DNA of 64,000 nucleotides from Nymphaea colorata (lineage: Eukaryota > Streptophyta > Magnoliopsida > Nymphaeales > Nymphaeaceae), in the NCBI RefSeq assembly GCF_008831285.2, contig NC_045142.1, positions 26,487,876 to 26,551,875 of the forward strand, read 5' to 3'. Positions within the stretch are counted from its first letter, which is position 1; every line of letters begins with the position of its first letter. The position numbers and the translations under genes are program-made. Below the pieces are notes generated by a model, which searched no databases, had not been told where the DNA came from, and saw only the letters and a list, made by a program, of their open reading frames with translations. Below, piece after piece: positions 35,601 to 48,724 of the stretch.

Positions 35601-35816
35601 GTTTCCAGAATGGAAGTCCACGGAAGGAGAGCAGACATCCGAGTCCTCATCCATCACTTGCTTCCCGGGAACCTTCGATTCGTCCCGGCTCTCCGGAACT
35701 CTGGTGCCAGACACCGACTTCGACCTCACAGGATGGCCGCCACTGCTCCTGCTCCTCTGCAACTGCTGCTGCCTCTTGGCAGCGGGCACCGGATTGCTAA
35801 ACTGATCACCAAACAT
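27609..35816 (-). CDS. DUF789 family protein (plant-specific, function unknown)
   Basis: The minus-strand exons in transcript order are 35816–35544, 35216–35005, 30433–30136, 30028–29943, 29821–29730 and 27874–27609, giving 408 residues. The landmarks of the family are in order: [17 protein letters not shown] (about 72–88), [15 protein letters not shown] (about 109–123), [13 protein letters not shown], an acidic/Ser-rich linker, [43 protein letters not shown] (about 291–310) and [12 protein letters not shown]. The protein ends just after the conserved [18 protein letters not shown] block. Exons 4 and 5 (86 and 92 bp) were found by reading the strand for conserved blocks. The intron after exon 3 begins GC (AAG|GCATGT). 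Intron 2 is 4.6 kb. The ATG at 35816 fits the family start (MFGDQFSNP); the open frame continues upstream without another ATG. Biochemical role unknown. Confidence 0.88.
29238..29315. repeat. 39-bp tandem duplication in the last DUF789 intron
   Basis: Two almost identical 39-bp units (29238–29276, 29277–29315) lie side by side in the intron between exons 5 and 6. Confidence 0.85.
29443..29710. repeat. 86–87-bp tandem repeat, about three copies, near DUF789 exon 5
   Basis: Units starting GACACATTCAA at 29443, 29529 and 29616. The first two are nearly identical and the third is diverged. The array ends about 20 bp from the exon 5 donor on the transcribed strand. Confidence 0.85.
32631..32668. 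repeat. (TC)n microsatellite in the 4.6-kb DUF789 intron
   Basis: A perfect TC array of about 19 units. Confidence 0.95.
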
Positions 35817-36200
35817 CTCAAACCCCAAACTCCCCTGCCTCAGATGAAGGGGGAAAGATCCAACAGGACAGCTCCACACTCTCCGTCACCGCATGAACGT
35901 CCCAACCCCAAAACCGACTCGATAAGCGATCAAGCGAAACGTAGAAGAAACCCTAACCCTAGAATCGCACTCCTCCTGGAGAGGAAGTCCTATCGCCGGG
36001 GAAATGACAGTTACCCTCTAGCCGATGGACGGTAAGATCTAAATGGGCAGTCCAATCGACGGTCGGGAAAATGGGGAGATCAAGAAACCGCGTGGACTCA
36101 ACTCTCTCTCTCTCTCTTCTTCTTCTTCTCCTCAGAAGATCAGACCATAATCGGAAGAACAACACAAAGAGGGGAGAACTGGAGAAGAGAGAAAATCCAG
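35817..36200 (-). promoter_or_regulatory. Leader and promoter-proximal region of the DUF789 gene
   Basis: A GC-richer block upstream of the start codon contains a CT/GA-rich tract (36101–36131) typical of plant leaders. No clear TATA box was identified, and the transcription start is unknown. Confidence 0.4.
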
Positions 36201-36964
36201 AAGCGTCTGGAATTAGAGACAGTACTCCTCAATATCTCGATTTCAGTCAGAGGAAGACGAGAGAAACAGACAAGACCCGAAACCTCAAGTGTTTCTCTTT
36301 CTTCTTCTTTTTTTTGCTCACAGTTTTTCCTTTTGATGCTTTTAAACTTGTGGGTTCTAAGCTTAGACTCCTTGTTCTTGTTTATATAAAGGGAAACTCT
36401 TTTGCTAATAAATCTCAATAAGAAATTTTCAACCTTCTTTTGGATTTTTTTTTTCATACAAGCTGCACTCTTGCATGCCAATATTTAATGAAGGTTCATC
36501 TTCATTATTATAATATAAATCTTGTTAAGTTGGACAAAATCATATTATATTAATGTGAGGCCAAAGTTGAGAGTACCTTCCTTTGAGTGGGGGGTGTGGG
36601 ACAGTTGAGGAGTGTTGCCAGTATCGGTTTATTAACTGTATCGATTCATTGACTGGTACGCCATATTGTCCGATACACATCGACTCGTATCAAATAATAA
36701 ATAAACTTTTAACAAAACAATAATGTTTGATATCTTTTTTCTTTTTTTTGTTTCCATTTCTTGGCACATTCTTTCTTACCCAATGTGGAATAACATAAGC
36801 AAAATTTTCAAAAGGATTGTTGGCAAAACTGTGGGTATAGATCAAGAAACTTTTAAAGAAGAAAACTCTCAAATCTTAGACCATAGTCAAATGGTTGGCA
36901 CATATATATTTTAATAAACTTTTAGCTAATATTATAATGGCATTGCAATTATGGGTGCATTAGT

Positions 36965-37180
36965 GTATGCTCCTCCTCATGTTTTAATATGGAAATTTTA
37001 AAAATTTTAGTTTTTAACCTATATAAAAAACTTTAAAAATTAAAATTTGAATCTATAGTTCAGCCCTTGCAACAAAAATTTCTTGTCTCTGCCCTTGATG
37101 CAAATATAATTTTAAAAGTTTTTTATATATGTTAAAACTAAAATTTTTAAAATAAAACATTTATGAGTCCTCTTTACTTG
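36965..37180. repeat. Imperfect inverted repeat (MITE-like hairpin)
   Basis: The arm at about 36965–37050 reads as the diverged reverse complement of about 37098–37180 (shared core AAAATTTTAGTTTTAAC). The loop is roughly 45–50 bp. No target duplication was identified, so the family is undetermined. Confidence 0.6.
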
Positions 37181-37664
37181 AAATCTACCTTTCATTATGG
37201 AAACTTTCGTGATTACCTTCTTCTAAAAAGAGTGGTTTATGCGCCAACGACTTCCCTCTTTTAGTTGCCGGCAAGGCGGACTGAGTCAGCTTGTGCAAGA
37301 GGATAACACCAATGAGAATTGAACAAATGATCGGCTTTCTAACGGCTACTAGCTCAACCAATTACGCGAAACCTCTAGGACAATTTAGTTATTAATAGAA
37401 TAACTAAAGGTTGTTATTGTATCATGTGAGTGGTGCACGTCTCTCTTGCCTATTCCATATTTGTTTATTATTTGTGCCTAGATAGAACCTCAATCTGCCA
37501 TGCCATGAGGAAGGGGATGACTTTGGCCACATAAAGACAAAGGAAAGAAGGCTGACCCTTTTTTTTGTCTTATTTTAAATATATACATACATATTTTTAC
37601 ATCCATCATTTTTATAATAATTGCCCAACACAGACATATTCTTATAACACGTTAATCTCCAGTG

Positions 37665-37811
37665 CAGGGGCGTAGATAGGTGGGGGTTCCATGGGGCATA
37701 CGTCCTAAGAAGCCAAAGCTTAAATTACTTTGAATTAATAGGTTCAGTTATACCTGAGCCACTGCCTCATTGGCAATTAAAATTTTGTATTAACTATATG
37801 TTTAGTACTTC

Positions 37812-37882
<71 letters not shown>

Positions 37883-37893
37883 GCTCTGTCCTC
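37665..37893. mobile_element. Possible hAT MITE remnant with (AT)n core
   Basis: The left end CAGGGGCGTAGATAGG and right end TAGCTCTGTCCTC resemble degenerate Tip100-type ends. No target duplication is visible, so this rests on end similarity only. Confidence 0.35.
37815..37879. repeat. (AT)n microsatellite, 65 bp
   Basis: A long uninterrupted AT array, the longest dinucleotide tract in this window's intergenic DNA. Confidence 0.97.
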
Positions 37894-39949
37894 TACCAAG
37901 AAGAGTGGTTTGTGTGCCGCACTTAAAGCTGGACCTACTTATGTCTTACGAAATAATTGGAAAAGGTGTGGAAGCTACCTCCCGGCATGAACATGTGCCC
38001 ACGTGCTCCTTAGGGGAGGTGGATTCTACACCGCCTCCTTCTATAACCGGGAAATTTGTCTCGACGATCACAAGCTCAAGTTTTATTTTGTGAGGAGATC
38101 GGTACTTTCATTGAAAACAATTGAGTAATTTAGTTATATCCCCAAAACATAATTTTTTCTTATTTGTTTTTTTGGCCATATAAGCATTGGTTCTTGTTCA
38201 ACTATAAGTTTATTTTCGTAAGTTGGAGTTTTTAAAAAGGTATTTGGCAACAGGAACTCAAATTTTTTTTGTTCGAATGTTTCATAAATGTGTTTTATTT
38301 TTAAAATATATTAAAGATTGTTTAGCACCAACAACAAATTGTTACTGTTCACTAGAGGTACATTTATGAAACTCTGTAACATAGTGTTTTATGAATTTAT
38401 CATAATTTTTTAAGCATAATCGCTGGACAGTAAGAATCTGTTATAAGTACCAAACGGCCCCTTAATAAAACAATGTCTTTTCTATTACCAAATGAAGCTT
38501 GTCATGTGACTTCTTATAAATAAAAAATGCTGCCTATATCCAAAAAGTTAGAAATTTATGGTCCTTATTGCATTACATAGCAAAAAAATTTATTAAAAAA
38601 AAAAAAAAAACCTAAAACCCTAACCAGAAGCTTGTGAGCACGAGCTTGAATTGTTATTGGTCAGACGAAGATGAGGAGGGGATATGAGATGAGTGAGAAT
38701 ATGACAAGTGGACCTTTTCTTCTTCTTCTTTAATTACACTAGATGGGTCGGGTCGGGTCGGATTGGATTTGAAGATTTTTGTTAATTTTTTTATTGTCTG
38801 AGTCTGCAGTGTCTGGTCTGTCCGCCAGCGCGTTCATCAGATCACGATGAACTTGTAATCGAACGCCTTGGCCGTCCGTTTGGGCGGCCATCCAACGGCG
38901 GATATTTCAAAGCCCATGAAAGCGGTGATTCGTATCCAGAAAGCCGCCGACACATAATTAATAATCACATGGCTCCTGGGAAGACTTGATCCAAGTCCAA
39001 CCGTGGACTTCGGGTGTCTGATTAATTATCCGACGCTGACTAAACGGGTCGGACCCAACTCGAATATTAATATTGTATAAATTTTTAATGATTCAATCCA
39101 TATAAGTAGGTTAGGTTTAACTCGGGTTGCGCGATTAGGGCCAGTGACCAAATCAAGCCAAAGGCAGTGTGTGGTCAACGTGTGGGCACTTGACCACACA
39201 CATGTTCATGCTCCATAGCAAATTTTTTTAGTTGTTTTTTAAAAATTTAAATGTATATAACTAGCGTTCCTTCGTCAAAATTTTCTAGCTCTGTTCTTGG
39301 TCAAAGATGGAGACATATTCCAAAATAACGAGCCAATAAATCCGGACATGTGTGTTTGAGGCTAAGCCCGGTCAAGATAGACTTGTTAAATCTTTTTAAA
39401 AAATGTTAAATATGTTTTGATAAGAAAGTTTATATGTAATCTAGTCGGATCTTTATCGGGTTTGGACTTGAAAGTTTGGATATGAAGCTGCCTATTAGTT
39501 CACTTAGTAATCGGATCCGATTTAGCTAAACTGATCCAACAACCATTTACATTTTCATACCAAACCAAGGGAAATGGGCATGGACCAACAATAGTGTTGA
39601 GCATAATAAATGCTAACAACAAACCACTCAACAAGAGGAGAAATCAAACATTATAAGAGAATTGGTTGCATGTATGAATAGAGAGTGAACATCACATGTG
39701 CAGCCAACCTGTTGTTGTGACTTTGCTCAACTGCATCATCAAAAGGCTGTGCTTCTCTCTCTATTCTATGAAGTTGGATTCCTGTTTTGATTTTAGTAAA
39801 CACTTCACATGTTCTCCTAATCTCATGGATTAATGCATTCAAATTATGGTCAGGTTGACCCAGAATGCAGTGTGGATAGGATAAGATCCAATATGGGGCC
39901 CCTGACCCATCCCCTCGACAAACAAACACATCCTTAGAACGGTTGGAAC

Positions 39950-40146
39950 CAGAGGCGGAGCGAGAAATTTTTCATGAAGGAAGGAGACCGAATTAAAGTT
40001 TCCAAATTTTGATTAGGGTCAAAATATCATTTTTTCAAATTTTTATATACAACAAGTGAAATTTTAAAAAATTTACACATATATATTTTAAAAAATTTTG
40101 AAGTCGGGCCAGAGCCCAAGCGGGCCCTACCTTAGCTCCGTTGTTA
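39950..40146. mobile_element. hAT MITE remnant (Tip100-like)
   Basis: It starts CAGAGGCGGAGCGAG and ends in a GGGCC-rich segment followed by CTTAGCTCCG, the usual layout of plant Tip100-like MITEs. The right terminus is decayed and a convincing target duplication was not found. Confidence 0.5.
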
Positions 40147-41329
40147 CATCCGGTCGACTGGATCCGTACGATTCCAAAAATTCCGATCCAATTAGGATAA
40201 GATCAAACAATTATATATATTGGGCTCAGTATTTTGGGATCTCTGTCCAATACCAGACTCGAATGCACAATTTGGTTATGATACTGACTTAAGTATATAA
40301 TAAACCATAACTGAATCGATTCAGAACTCTTTTAGTGGTCAAATAAACGGTGAAGTAATTTCACAATCATATACGAACCAGTCCTTAAAATGGAGCAAAA
40401 TGACTCAAATGATCCATAAACCAGTATAGAACCGTGTTAATTGATTCAGAATCCACTAAATCGGTATCAAATCTGTATTAATCGGCTTCAAAACTAAATG
40501 AACCAGTTTGAAATAATCTAAGTAGGCTACAAAACCTTATGAACTATCTTGAGACTGCCTTGGGTCAGTCCCAAAACTTTATGAACTAGCAAGGAAACTA
40601 AGAACTGCCACAAAACCTGGACCAACTGGTTCTCAACCTAAGCAAAACGGTTCATGTAAAATGGTCCATTGGACCCAAAACTTTATGAACCATATCCTAC
40701 TTTAATTGGATCTAGTCTTTATTGGAACATGAACTCTAAGTCAAACACTTACATGAGACAGAACAAATTGGTGAGCTTCTTGGATCCATCATCCAAATCA
40801 TGCTCACAATTAAATGAACCTAGGTTATTGGATCCATAACCTGGATCCCTAGCCATACTACTCGAAAATCGATCCATTCTACTTTATTGGATCCATTAAT
40901 ATATGAATTTGTGTCAACACAGATCCAAATACTGTACTTTGATATGGTCCTAAAATGTCTTCAACCAGTTCCAAGCCTTTATGAACTGTTCAAAGACTAT
41001 AAAGACTAGAATATGAATGAAAGGATCCAAAATGAATATGGGTAAAGAAAATATTGGTTTCTACCCAAATGATCCACAACTTCAGATTCATATCAAGAAC
41101 AATAAACTAAAGACTAATTACTGAACTTCTAGACCCAGTCCAATTCTAAATGACTGGATCGGGTCTAAAGCAACAGACGCAAAAATATATATACACATCC
41201 ACTTTCATTCTATCTAAAACGAATCACATTTCAACGAGTTTCAAATTTTAATCCATAATTTAGATAGAAAACACAGACAAATGGGTTCTGGATGTGGATC
41301 CTTCTTGGATCTGAACCCAGTAAAACAGA

Positions 41330-42341
41330 GAAAGTAGAGTTTCTTTGGGGAGAGGCCGGGCGTAGTGCAGGCCTCCCCGCCATTACCGCTGCCACTTCAA
41401 GGTCGCCTGAGAAGCAGCCAGTCGCTACGGGGCCAAGGTGATAGTCGGACCGGCGATGCAACCTCGTGGCCCTTCTCGCCAGGTAATAGCTCGGATGCCC
41501 CCCTCCCAACAATCACCATGATTAGAGGAGGTCGAAGAAGAGGGAGAGGCGACGGCCGCTGCACAGCAGCCTCCTGCTCCCTCTCTTTCTTTCCACCCGA
41601 TGGGCCCTGTCGTTTCCCCTTTCACGAGTCCACGGAAAACCCGACGGCCTTCCCTCCCCATATACAGCTCTCAGCTCTGGTCCTTGTTCTTCAACAAAGG
41701 GCAACGTGACAGAGAAGCTGGAGGTCTTGGGTCACCCAATTGTTTTCTACATGGTAGATTGCAAAGGACATTTTATTTCTTCAAGCTTCTTATGCAGGGC
41801 CGTCAAACAGCAGAAAGGGTTTAGCTTGAAAAATTCCTCCAGAATTTCAAACATTTCTTTTGTGAATGTTTCTTTGCTGGAGATAAGCGATGTAGCCTTT
41901 TTTTTCTGGCAACAATTAAGTCCGTTTTCCTTCTGTTACTCTTATGCACTATCCACAGAATTCCGTTCCCGTGTTGTCCACTAATACTGTTCACTGAACA
42001 CAAATCAGAGAATTCGGGACTTACACTTTATTTCACGGCATCCATGATTGGCCAATATCTGCTGGTTTTATAGCCGGGATTCAGGAACGGAGAGAGTAGC
42101 AGAAGAATAGTTAAAACAGAAATTCATGTAAGTTTCTTACTTCTTTCCATAAGGCGAAATGGCATTTTCTTAGGGTCCTTATCGTGTTTCTTTACTTGCT
42201 CCAAATCGTACCAACCCAAGTGGAATTTTGAGGAAAATTTTTATTGAGATAGAAGAAAATTTGAATTCTGAGGGAACAAGAAGATGGTTTTCCTGTACTA
42301 AATTTTTTTGCTACCCTCTTTGTATTCGCAGTTTCGTGAAG
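41330..42341 (+). promoter_or_regulatory. Upstream region and likely leader of the ARMC7-type gene
   Basis: A GC-rich block (about 41345–41700) is followed by a probable leader exon ending at a donor TTCAT|GTAAGT after 42127. A matching acceptor, TTCGCAG, lies at 42331, eleven bases before the start codon. The leader exon boundaries are inferred. Short open frames on both strands here have no recognisable domain. Confidence 0.4.
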
Positions 42342-43651
42342 ATGTTCACCAACGATGCCAGGCAACTAGGGCGCACAGGAAAGTATGGGACCCCAAGAGA
42401 ACGGTACCTTCAGGTTGTATTGGTTATCGTACCCTTGATTTTGGAATGATGCTGTGAGCTGTGGTTTAATTGATGATTTACGAGTTCGAGCATCTTACTG
42501 TTGCCATCTTTTTTAGTTGCCAATTGTATTGCTTGTTGTCGTTGGTAGGTTGAAGCAGAGAAACACTCACTCAGAATTGCAGTAATGAATTTTAATTGTG
42601 TTCTTTGTTTCCTTGCTAATATATATAAACAAGAGATTTTTAGTTTTAATCCGCTTACTCTAAAATGTCTTTCAGATTACCTGTATTTTCATGTTTCCAA
42701 TTTCACTTGCATCGGCATAGTACACTAAAATTGCATACACTACTATCTAGAATCTAGATCAACTACACAGAAAGTCCTCGTCAGGTGTAGCATGTGATGA
42801 ACCAAAAGGTTAAGAACATCTGACATTCTCAATGTACCTAGCATCAGCATCTATTTGACTTTTTTTAGGAAGTCAAAAGGGTGTTTACTAATTTCAGAAA
42901 AAAAAATATTTCCTTCTTCTAATTAGCTGATCAAAGCTTGTTGCGACAGGTACTTTTGTTTTCTATTTGTTGATTTGTAGATTGTTTCTCAATTTATCCA
43001 TACTAAATTGGTTTCTATTGTATGACATAGGAATTAGTCACACAGTTTCAAAAGGCATCTGATGAAGGTATGGAATATTTTCATATGAAAATTGATTTTT
43101 CTCATACGTTACAGTTTTTATGTATTTGTAAGAGGACTATTTTTAGGGCTTCAGTTTTTTTTTACAGTCTTTTGCTGATTCAATTGTTTTTCTTCTGCAG
43201 AATCCAAAGAAAAGATTGTTGCACATTTGGCGAATTTTGCCTACGACCCATATAACTATGACTTTCTTCGTAGGGTAACCCCCTTAAAAGTCCATTAGAT
43301 TATGAGATTAATAATGTGATTTTTACCATGTGAGTGTGATGCTAAGCTTTGAACTTCTTATGAACAGCTCAATGTTATGGAGCTATTTCTGGACTGCATC
43401 ACTGAACCAAATGAAAAGCTGATAGAGTTCGGAGTTGGTGGCATTTGCAATGCTTGTGTCGGTAACACTAATAAAGTCTTATTCTTTAACAACTCATTTG
43501 ACGGGCAATACCTAGAATTTTATTTTTAGTATCAGTGTCATTTTATTTCGATTCAAATTTTTTTACCAGTACTACAATTGCTGTTGCTTTGACTATCATT
43601 GATAGAAATGTAGCACCAATATCTGTAACCCGAAAACAGCACTCACGCAGG

Positions 43652-43703
<52 letters not shown>

Positions 43704-46700
43704 ACAAGAAGAAACTGAGGAGAAGAAGCCGTACCCAAAATGGTTTGCACGGCCTCTATTTATAATCTCATTTTCAGAATTCTAAGAGTCTTCAATCGTA
43801 GAATCCTAGGAGATTTCACAAACTCCAAGGACATTAATTACATCATAGAAACCTAAGAGACTTCACATATTACAAGGATATTAACTACAACATAGAATCC
43901 TAGGAGACTTCCCATATAACAAGGATATTAACTATAACATAGAATCCTAGGAGACTCTTCACATGTTACAAGGACATTAAATATTTTAACACATTCTACA
44001 AGGAGGTGGAATCCTAAGAGACTCCTCTTCAACGTGCTGGTGAAGGATTTATATTTTAACACCCTCCCTCAAGTTGTGCATGGTTTTGCACCATGTACAA
44101 CTTGCCTTTTAGAAACCAGAATCGTTCCTTTGTTAATCCTTTTGTAAATAAGTCTGCAACTTGTTCATCTGTACGAACATAAATAGGCTGAATTTCCTTG
44201 TCTTCCACCTTTTGTCTAACAAAGTGTTGATCAATCTCAATGTGCTTTGTTCGACCATGTTGTACGGGATTAAAGGCAATGTTAATAGCGCTTTGATTAT
44301 CGCACATTAACATTGATGTTTTAATCTTTTCTCCAATGTCTTCTAGCAAATGTCTAACCCATGTAACTTCAGCAGTACCTGCAGCCATGCATCTGTATTC
44401 AGCTTCAGTGCTGGATCTTGCTACTGCCTTTTGCTTTCGACAACTCCAAGACACAAGATTACGTCCAATGAAAATACAAAAACCAGAAATGGACTTTCTT
44501 TGATCGGGATCTCCAGCCCAATCTGCATCTGTGAATGTCATAAGTTGATGTCCAGTAGTTATATTTTCACTCTTACCATAAACTAAGCCATCTCCTGCTG
44601 TCCCTTTAAGATATCTTAATATTCTTTTGACAGCATCCATGTGAGTATCTCTAGGTGCATGCATAAATTGGGATACTTGATTCACAGCATATATAATATC
44701 TGGTCTAGTAAATGTAAGATATTGAAGTGCCCCAACAATACTTCGATATTGCGTAGGATCTTCATATAACTCCCCATCTTGAGCACTTAGTCTTTGATTT
44801 AGAACACTAGGAGTTCCAACAGGCTTACAATCAGACATACCTGACTTTTTCAACAAATCCAACGTGTATTTCTGTTGTGTCAATGTGAGGCGATTATTGT
44901 GCCTATCAATCTCCACTCCAAGAAAGAATCGTAAATCACCAAGCTCTTTCATTTTGAAGTTTTGCATCATCAAAACTTTAGCTTCTTCTATGTGTTTTTC
45001 TGAATTGCCTGTGATAACAATATCATCAACATATATAAGAAGTAAAGTAAATATGTTTTCCTTTCGATAAATGAAAAGAGAGTGATCTAGAGGACATCTC
45101 CGAAAACCACATTCTTGAACCTTGCAAGAGAAACTGTCAAACCACGAACGTGAGGCCTGTTTAAGTCCATAAATAGATTTTCTTAGTTTGCAAACCCATG
45201 CATGAGAGTCTCCTTTCGTGTATCCTGGAGGTTGTTCCATATATACTTCCTCCCTTAAATCACCATGAAGAAAAGCATTCTTCACGTCCATTTGATGTAG
45301 TCTCCATCCATATTCAACTGCCAATGATATAATCACGCGAATTGTTCCCATTTTGATCACAGGGCTGAATGTCTCATCATAATCTTCTCCATATTGTTGT
45401 GTAAACCCTTTTGCTACTAACCTTGCTTTGTGTCTTTCTATGCTGCCGTCAGGTTTGTATTTAATTTTGTATACCCATTTGGAGCCCACTACGTTCTTTT
45501 CGTGTGGCCTCGGAACGATCTCCCATGTTCCACATTCATGCAAGGCATCCATTTCTTCTTTCATAGCCTTTCTCCAATGATGTGATTTTGATGCTTCATC
45601 AAATGAAGTAGGTTCTTCCTCCTTGCCAACTTTTGCCATGAATAACTGAAAATCAAGTGATAAAGAATCATAGCTAACCCACCTGTGAATGGGATGACGA
45701 ATGCGTTGGGATCTTCTAAGGTGGGGCATGTTGTCTTCTTCACTGTGAGCATCTCTGTCCCTTAGTCGTCGACTGTAGATAAGACCTGAATACCGATGTG
45801 CATCGTTGCTCTGTTCATTATTGTTTTCGTGATGACTTAATGACTGTGTTGGATCTTCTTGATTTTCACTTTGAGCCATATCCGACGGTTGTATTGCTCT
45901 CTCTGAATCTTCACTTTGAGGCACATCATTTTCTATAACAGGATCTGCATTGAATAACTGTGTACTGGTCCAGGGATCATAAGATTCAATGGTCATAGGC
46001 ATTTCATTTGTATTATCAAAACTATGTTCATCAAAAATGACATTTCTTGAAGTTTTGATACGTTTAGTTGTTGGATCATAGCATCGAAAACCTTTATATT
46101 CATCAGCATATCCAACGAATCTACATTGAATAGCTTTGTCTTGAAACTTGTTCCTCAAGGCAGCATCAACGTGAACATAGCATACACAACCAAAAACCTT
46201 CAAGTTCTTGTAATCAGGTTGTTTGCCTAAGAGTGTAAAATATGGCGATTTAGACATCAAGAGTGTCATAGGCAAACAATTTATTATGTATACAGCAGTA
46301 TGGAAGGCTTCAGTCCACAAGGAAATGGGCACATTAGTATCATGCATCATGCTCATGGCGCTTTCAACTATATGTCGATGTTTCCGCTCAACTACACCAT
46401 TTTGTTGTGGTGTGTAAGGGCAGGAAATTTGTCTAGTTATCCCTTTTTCACGTAGAAATTCAATAAAATCAAGCGAGGAATATTCTCCCCCTCCATCACA
46501 TTGAAAATGCACCACATTGGATGAAAATTTAGTTTGAATCATGGCATAGAAGTTTCGAAATATGTGAGGTACTTCTGATTTGTGTTTCATGAAGTAAATC
46601 CAGGTGAAACGTGAGTAAGAGTCAATGAATAAAACATAATATCTTGACCCAGACATGGAATCAATAGGGGCTGGCCCCCATACATCAGAAAAAATAGTTT

Positions 46701-48644
46701 CAAAAGGTTTGGAAGCCCTTTGATTTATATTATGGAAAGGTAAAACATGACTCTTACAAAGTCCACAACTTGAACATTTTTTGACACTTGAAGTAAGAGG
46801 TAAACTTGATCTTGGAATGAGACTATCTGTGACAAGTTTTTCAATGAAATGTCGACCACAGTGTCCTAGCCGACTATGCCACAAATCAGACTCCAAAAAT
46901 TGGTTAGGGCCCCTTACTTTTGATTGAAAATGGCAAGAACTTGGCACTGATGACGCATTATGAGAAAGAGAAAATGTCTTCAATCCTATATCAAAAGTGG
47001 ATGAATCCTTAGGTAGACATTCCTTGAGGACGTACATATTCCCTTGACGCTCCCCTCTAGCGAACATTTTCTTCGTTTGGAGGTCCTTGACATAGACAGA
47101 AGAAGGTGTGAATTCAACAGAAGAGCTTGTATCATCAATGAGTTTAGAAATGGATATGATGTTCTTTTTGATATTGGGAGCAAGAACAACATTAGACAGT
47201 GATAGAGACGAGGATGACAATGGAATATGTGCATTTCCAATATGTGTAATAGGATGAGATTTTCCATCACCTGTTATAATGCAACTTCTACCGTAATGAG
47301 GGGATAAGTTAGTCAATTTACCTGCATTTCCTGTCACATGGGTAGCTGCACCTGAATCCAAGAACCATTCTCCCTGCTCATTTTGCTTTATAGTCATCTT
47401 TGAGAATGCGGCCATCAATAGCTGTTGCATATCTTCAGCGGTGGATTTAGAACTTTGTCCTCCTTGTTTATAATCATGTCTTACCCCTTTGTTTTTATTT
47501 TGAGGATTAAACCAACATTGTGCCTTCATGTGTCCTTTCTTGTTGCACTGAAAACAAATTGGTATTTTTCTTGAAGTATCCAAAGGAGACATACCTTGGT
47601 TATGTGGTGTTGGTAGAATGCCACGACCACCATGGTTGGAGTTCCCATGGCTCTTACCAAACTTTACATTCATAGCCAACACATTTTGGGAGTTCCCTTG
47701 ATCAGTCCTTTCAATGACTCTTTTCATATTCATTTCATGTTGGAGAAGTTTACCTTGTAGTTCGTTGAAGGAAGGCAGAACAGGAAGGACCTCAAGAGCT
47801 GTAATAAAAGCATGATAATCATGCCCAAGTCCATTCAAGGTTTGCTGCACCTTTTCCTTATCAGAAATGTTATTCCCTGAGGCAGCAAGTTGGTCTGCGA
47901 CGGCCTTAATACGCCCCAAATAATCCATGATAGACGTTGAACCTTTGCTCAAATTCTGAAATTCTTTCTTTAAGTACATAATTCGAGCTTCTGATATTTG
48001 GGAAAAGGTATCAGCAAGGGTTTCCCATAATTCTTCTGCAGTACAATCATCAGAAACTGAAAGTAACACTTGTTGAGATAAAGTGGACAAAATATACGCA
48101 ACCAGACTTTGATCACGTCTCATCCACATAGCATGTTCAGGATTGTTGTCTTCATGAACAGCAATAACTTCTCCTGCCTCATTTTTTATTTCCTGTAAGA
48201 CGGATATTGGTGGAGCCTTTGTTGAACCATCGAGATGTCCAAAGAGGCCTTGACTTCTTATGAAAGGCATGATTTGCCTTTTCCAGATCAGATAATTCTC
48301 ATGGTTGAGTTTTTCGGTAATAAGGTGAGGAAGAAAACTTGAGGACATGCCAGAATGCGAAAGGTTTTCCATGACAGCAGAAAGGAATGGTATATAGGTA
48401 GAAGATGAGAGGGAAAGAAGACACGATATAACAAGATGTGTCCTTGGTAAGCAAGAAGAAAAAGGAACAAGAATTGCGCAAGAGAAAAGTAAATTCAGGA
48501 TAGAGACAAGATGAGAAAAGAGTTCTAACCAGATCAGACCTGTTTGGGCATTTCGTTTGGTAGAGATAACGTAACCTGGCGCTCTGATACCATGATAGAA
48601 ATGTAGCACCAATATCTGTAACCCGAAAACAGCACTCACGCAGG

Positions 48645-48724
<80 letters not shown>

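Larger units (their letters stand above)
36200..41300. other. Repeat-rich spacer upstream of the DUF789 and ARMC7-type genes
   Basis: No gene could be supported. Contents: an imperfect inverted repeat at about 36965–37180, a possible hAT remnant with a (TA)n core at 37665–37893, a hAT MITE remnant at 39950–40146, and a tract with recurring AAAACTTTATGAAC-like motifs at 40530–40990. Short open frames are unsupported. Confidence 0.6.

Noticed and set aside
37229..38093. Two copies of a SINE starting at AGAGTGGTTT (37229 and 37904)
   Set aside because: Similarity beyond roughly 20 bp was not convincing, and pol III boxes were too weak.
38602..38630. Telomere-like CCTAAAACCCTAACC run
   Set aside because: Only two imperfect units after a poly(A) tract; chance occurrence in AT-rich DNA.
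41231..41709. Overlapping GC-rich open frames on both strands upstream of the ARMC7-type gene
   Set aside because: No known domain and frames open on both strands as expected from base composition; more likely promoter or leader.
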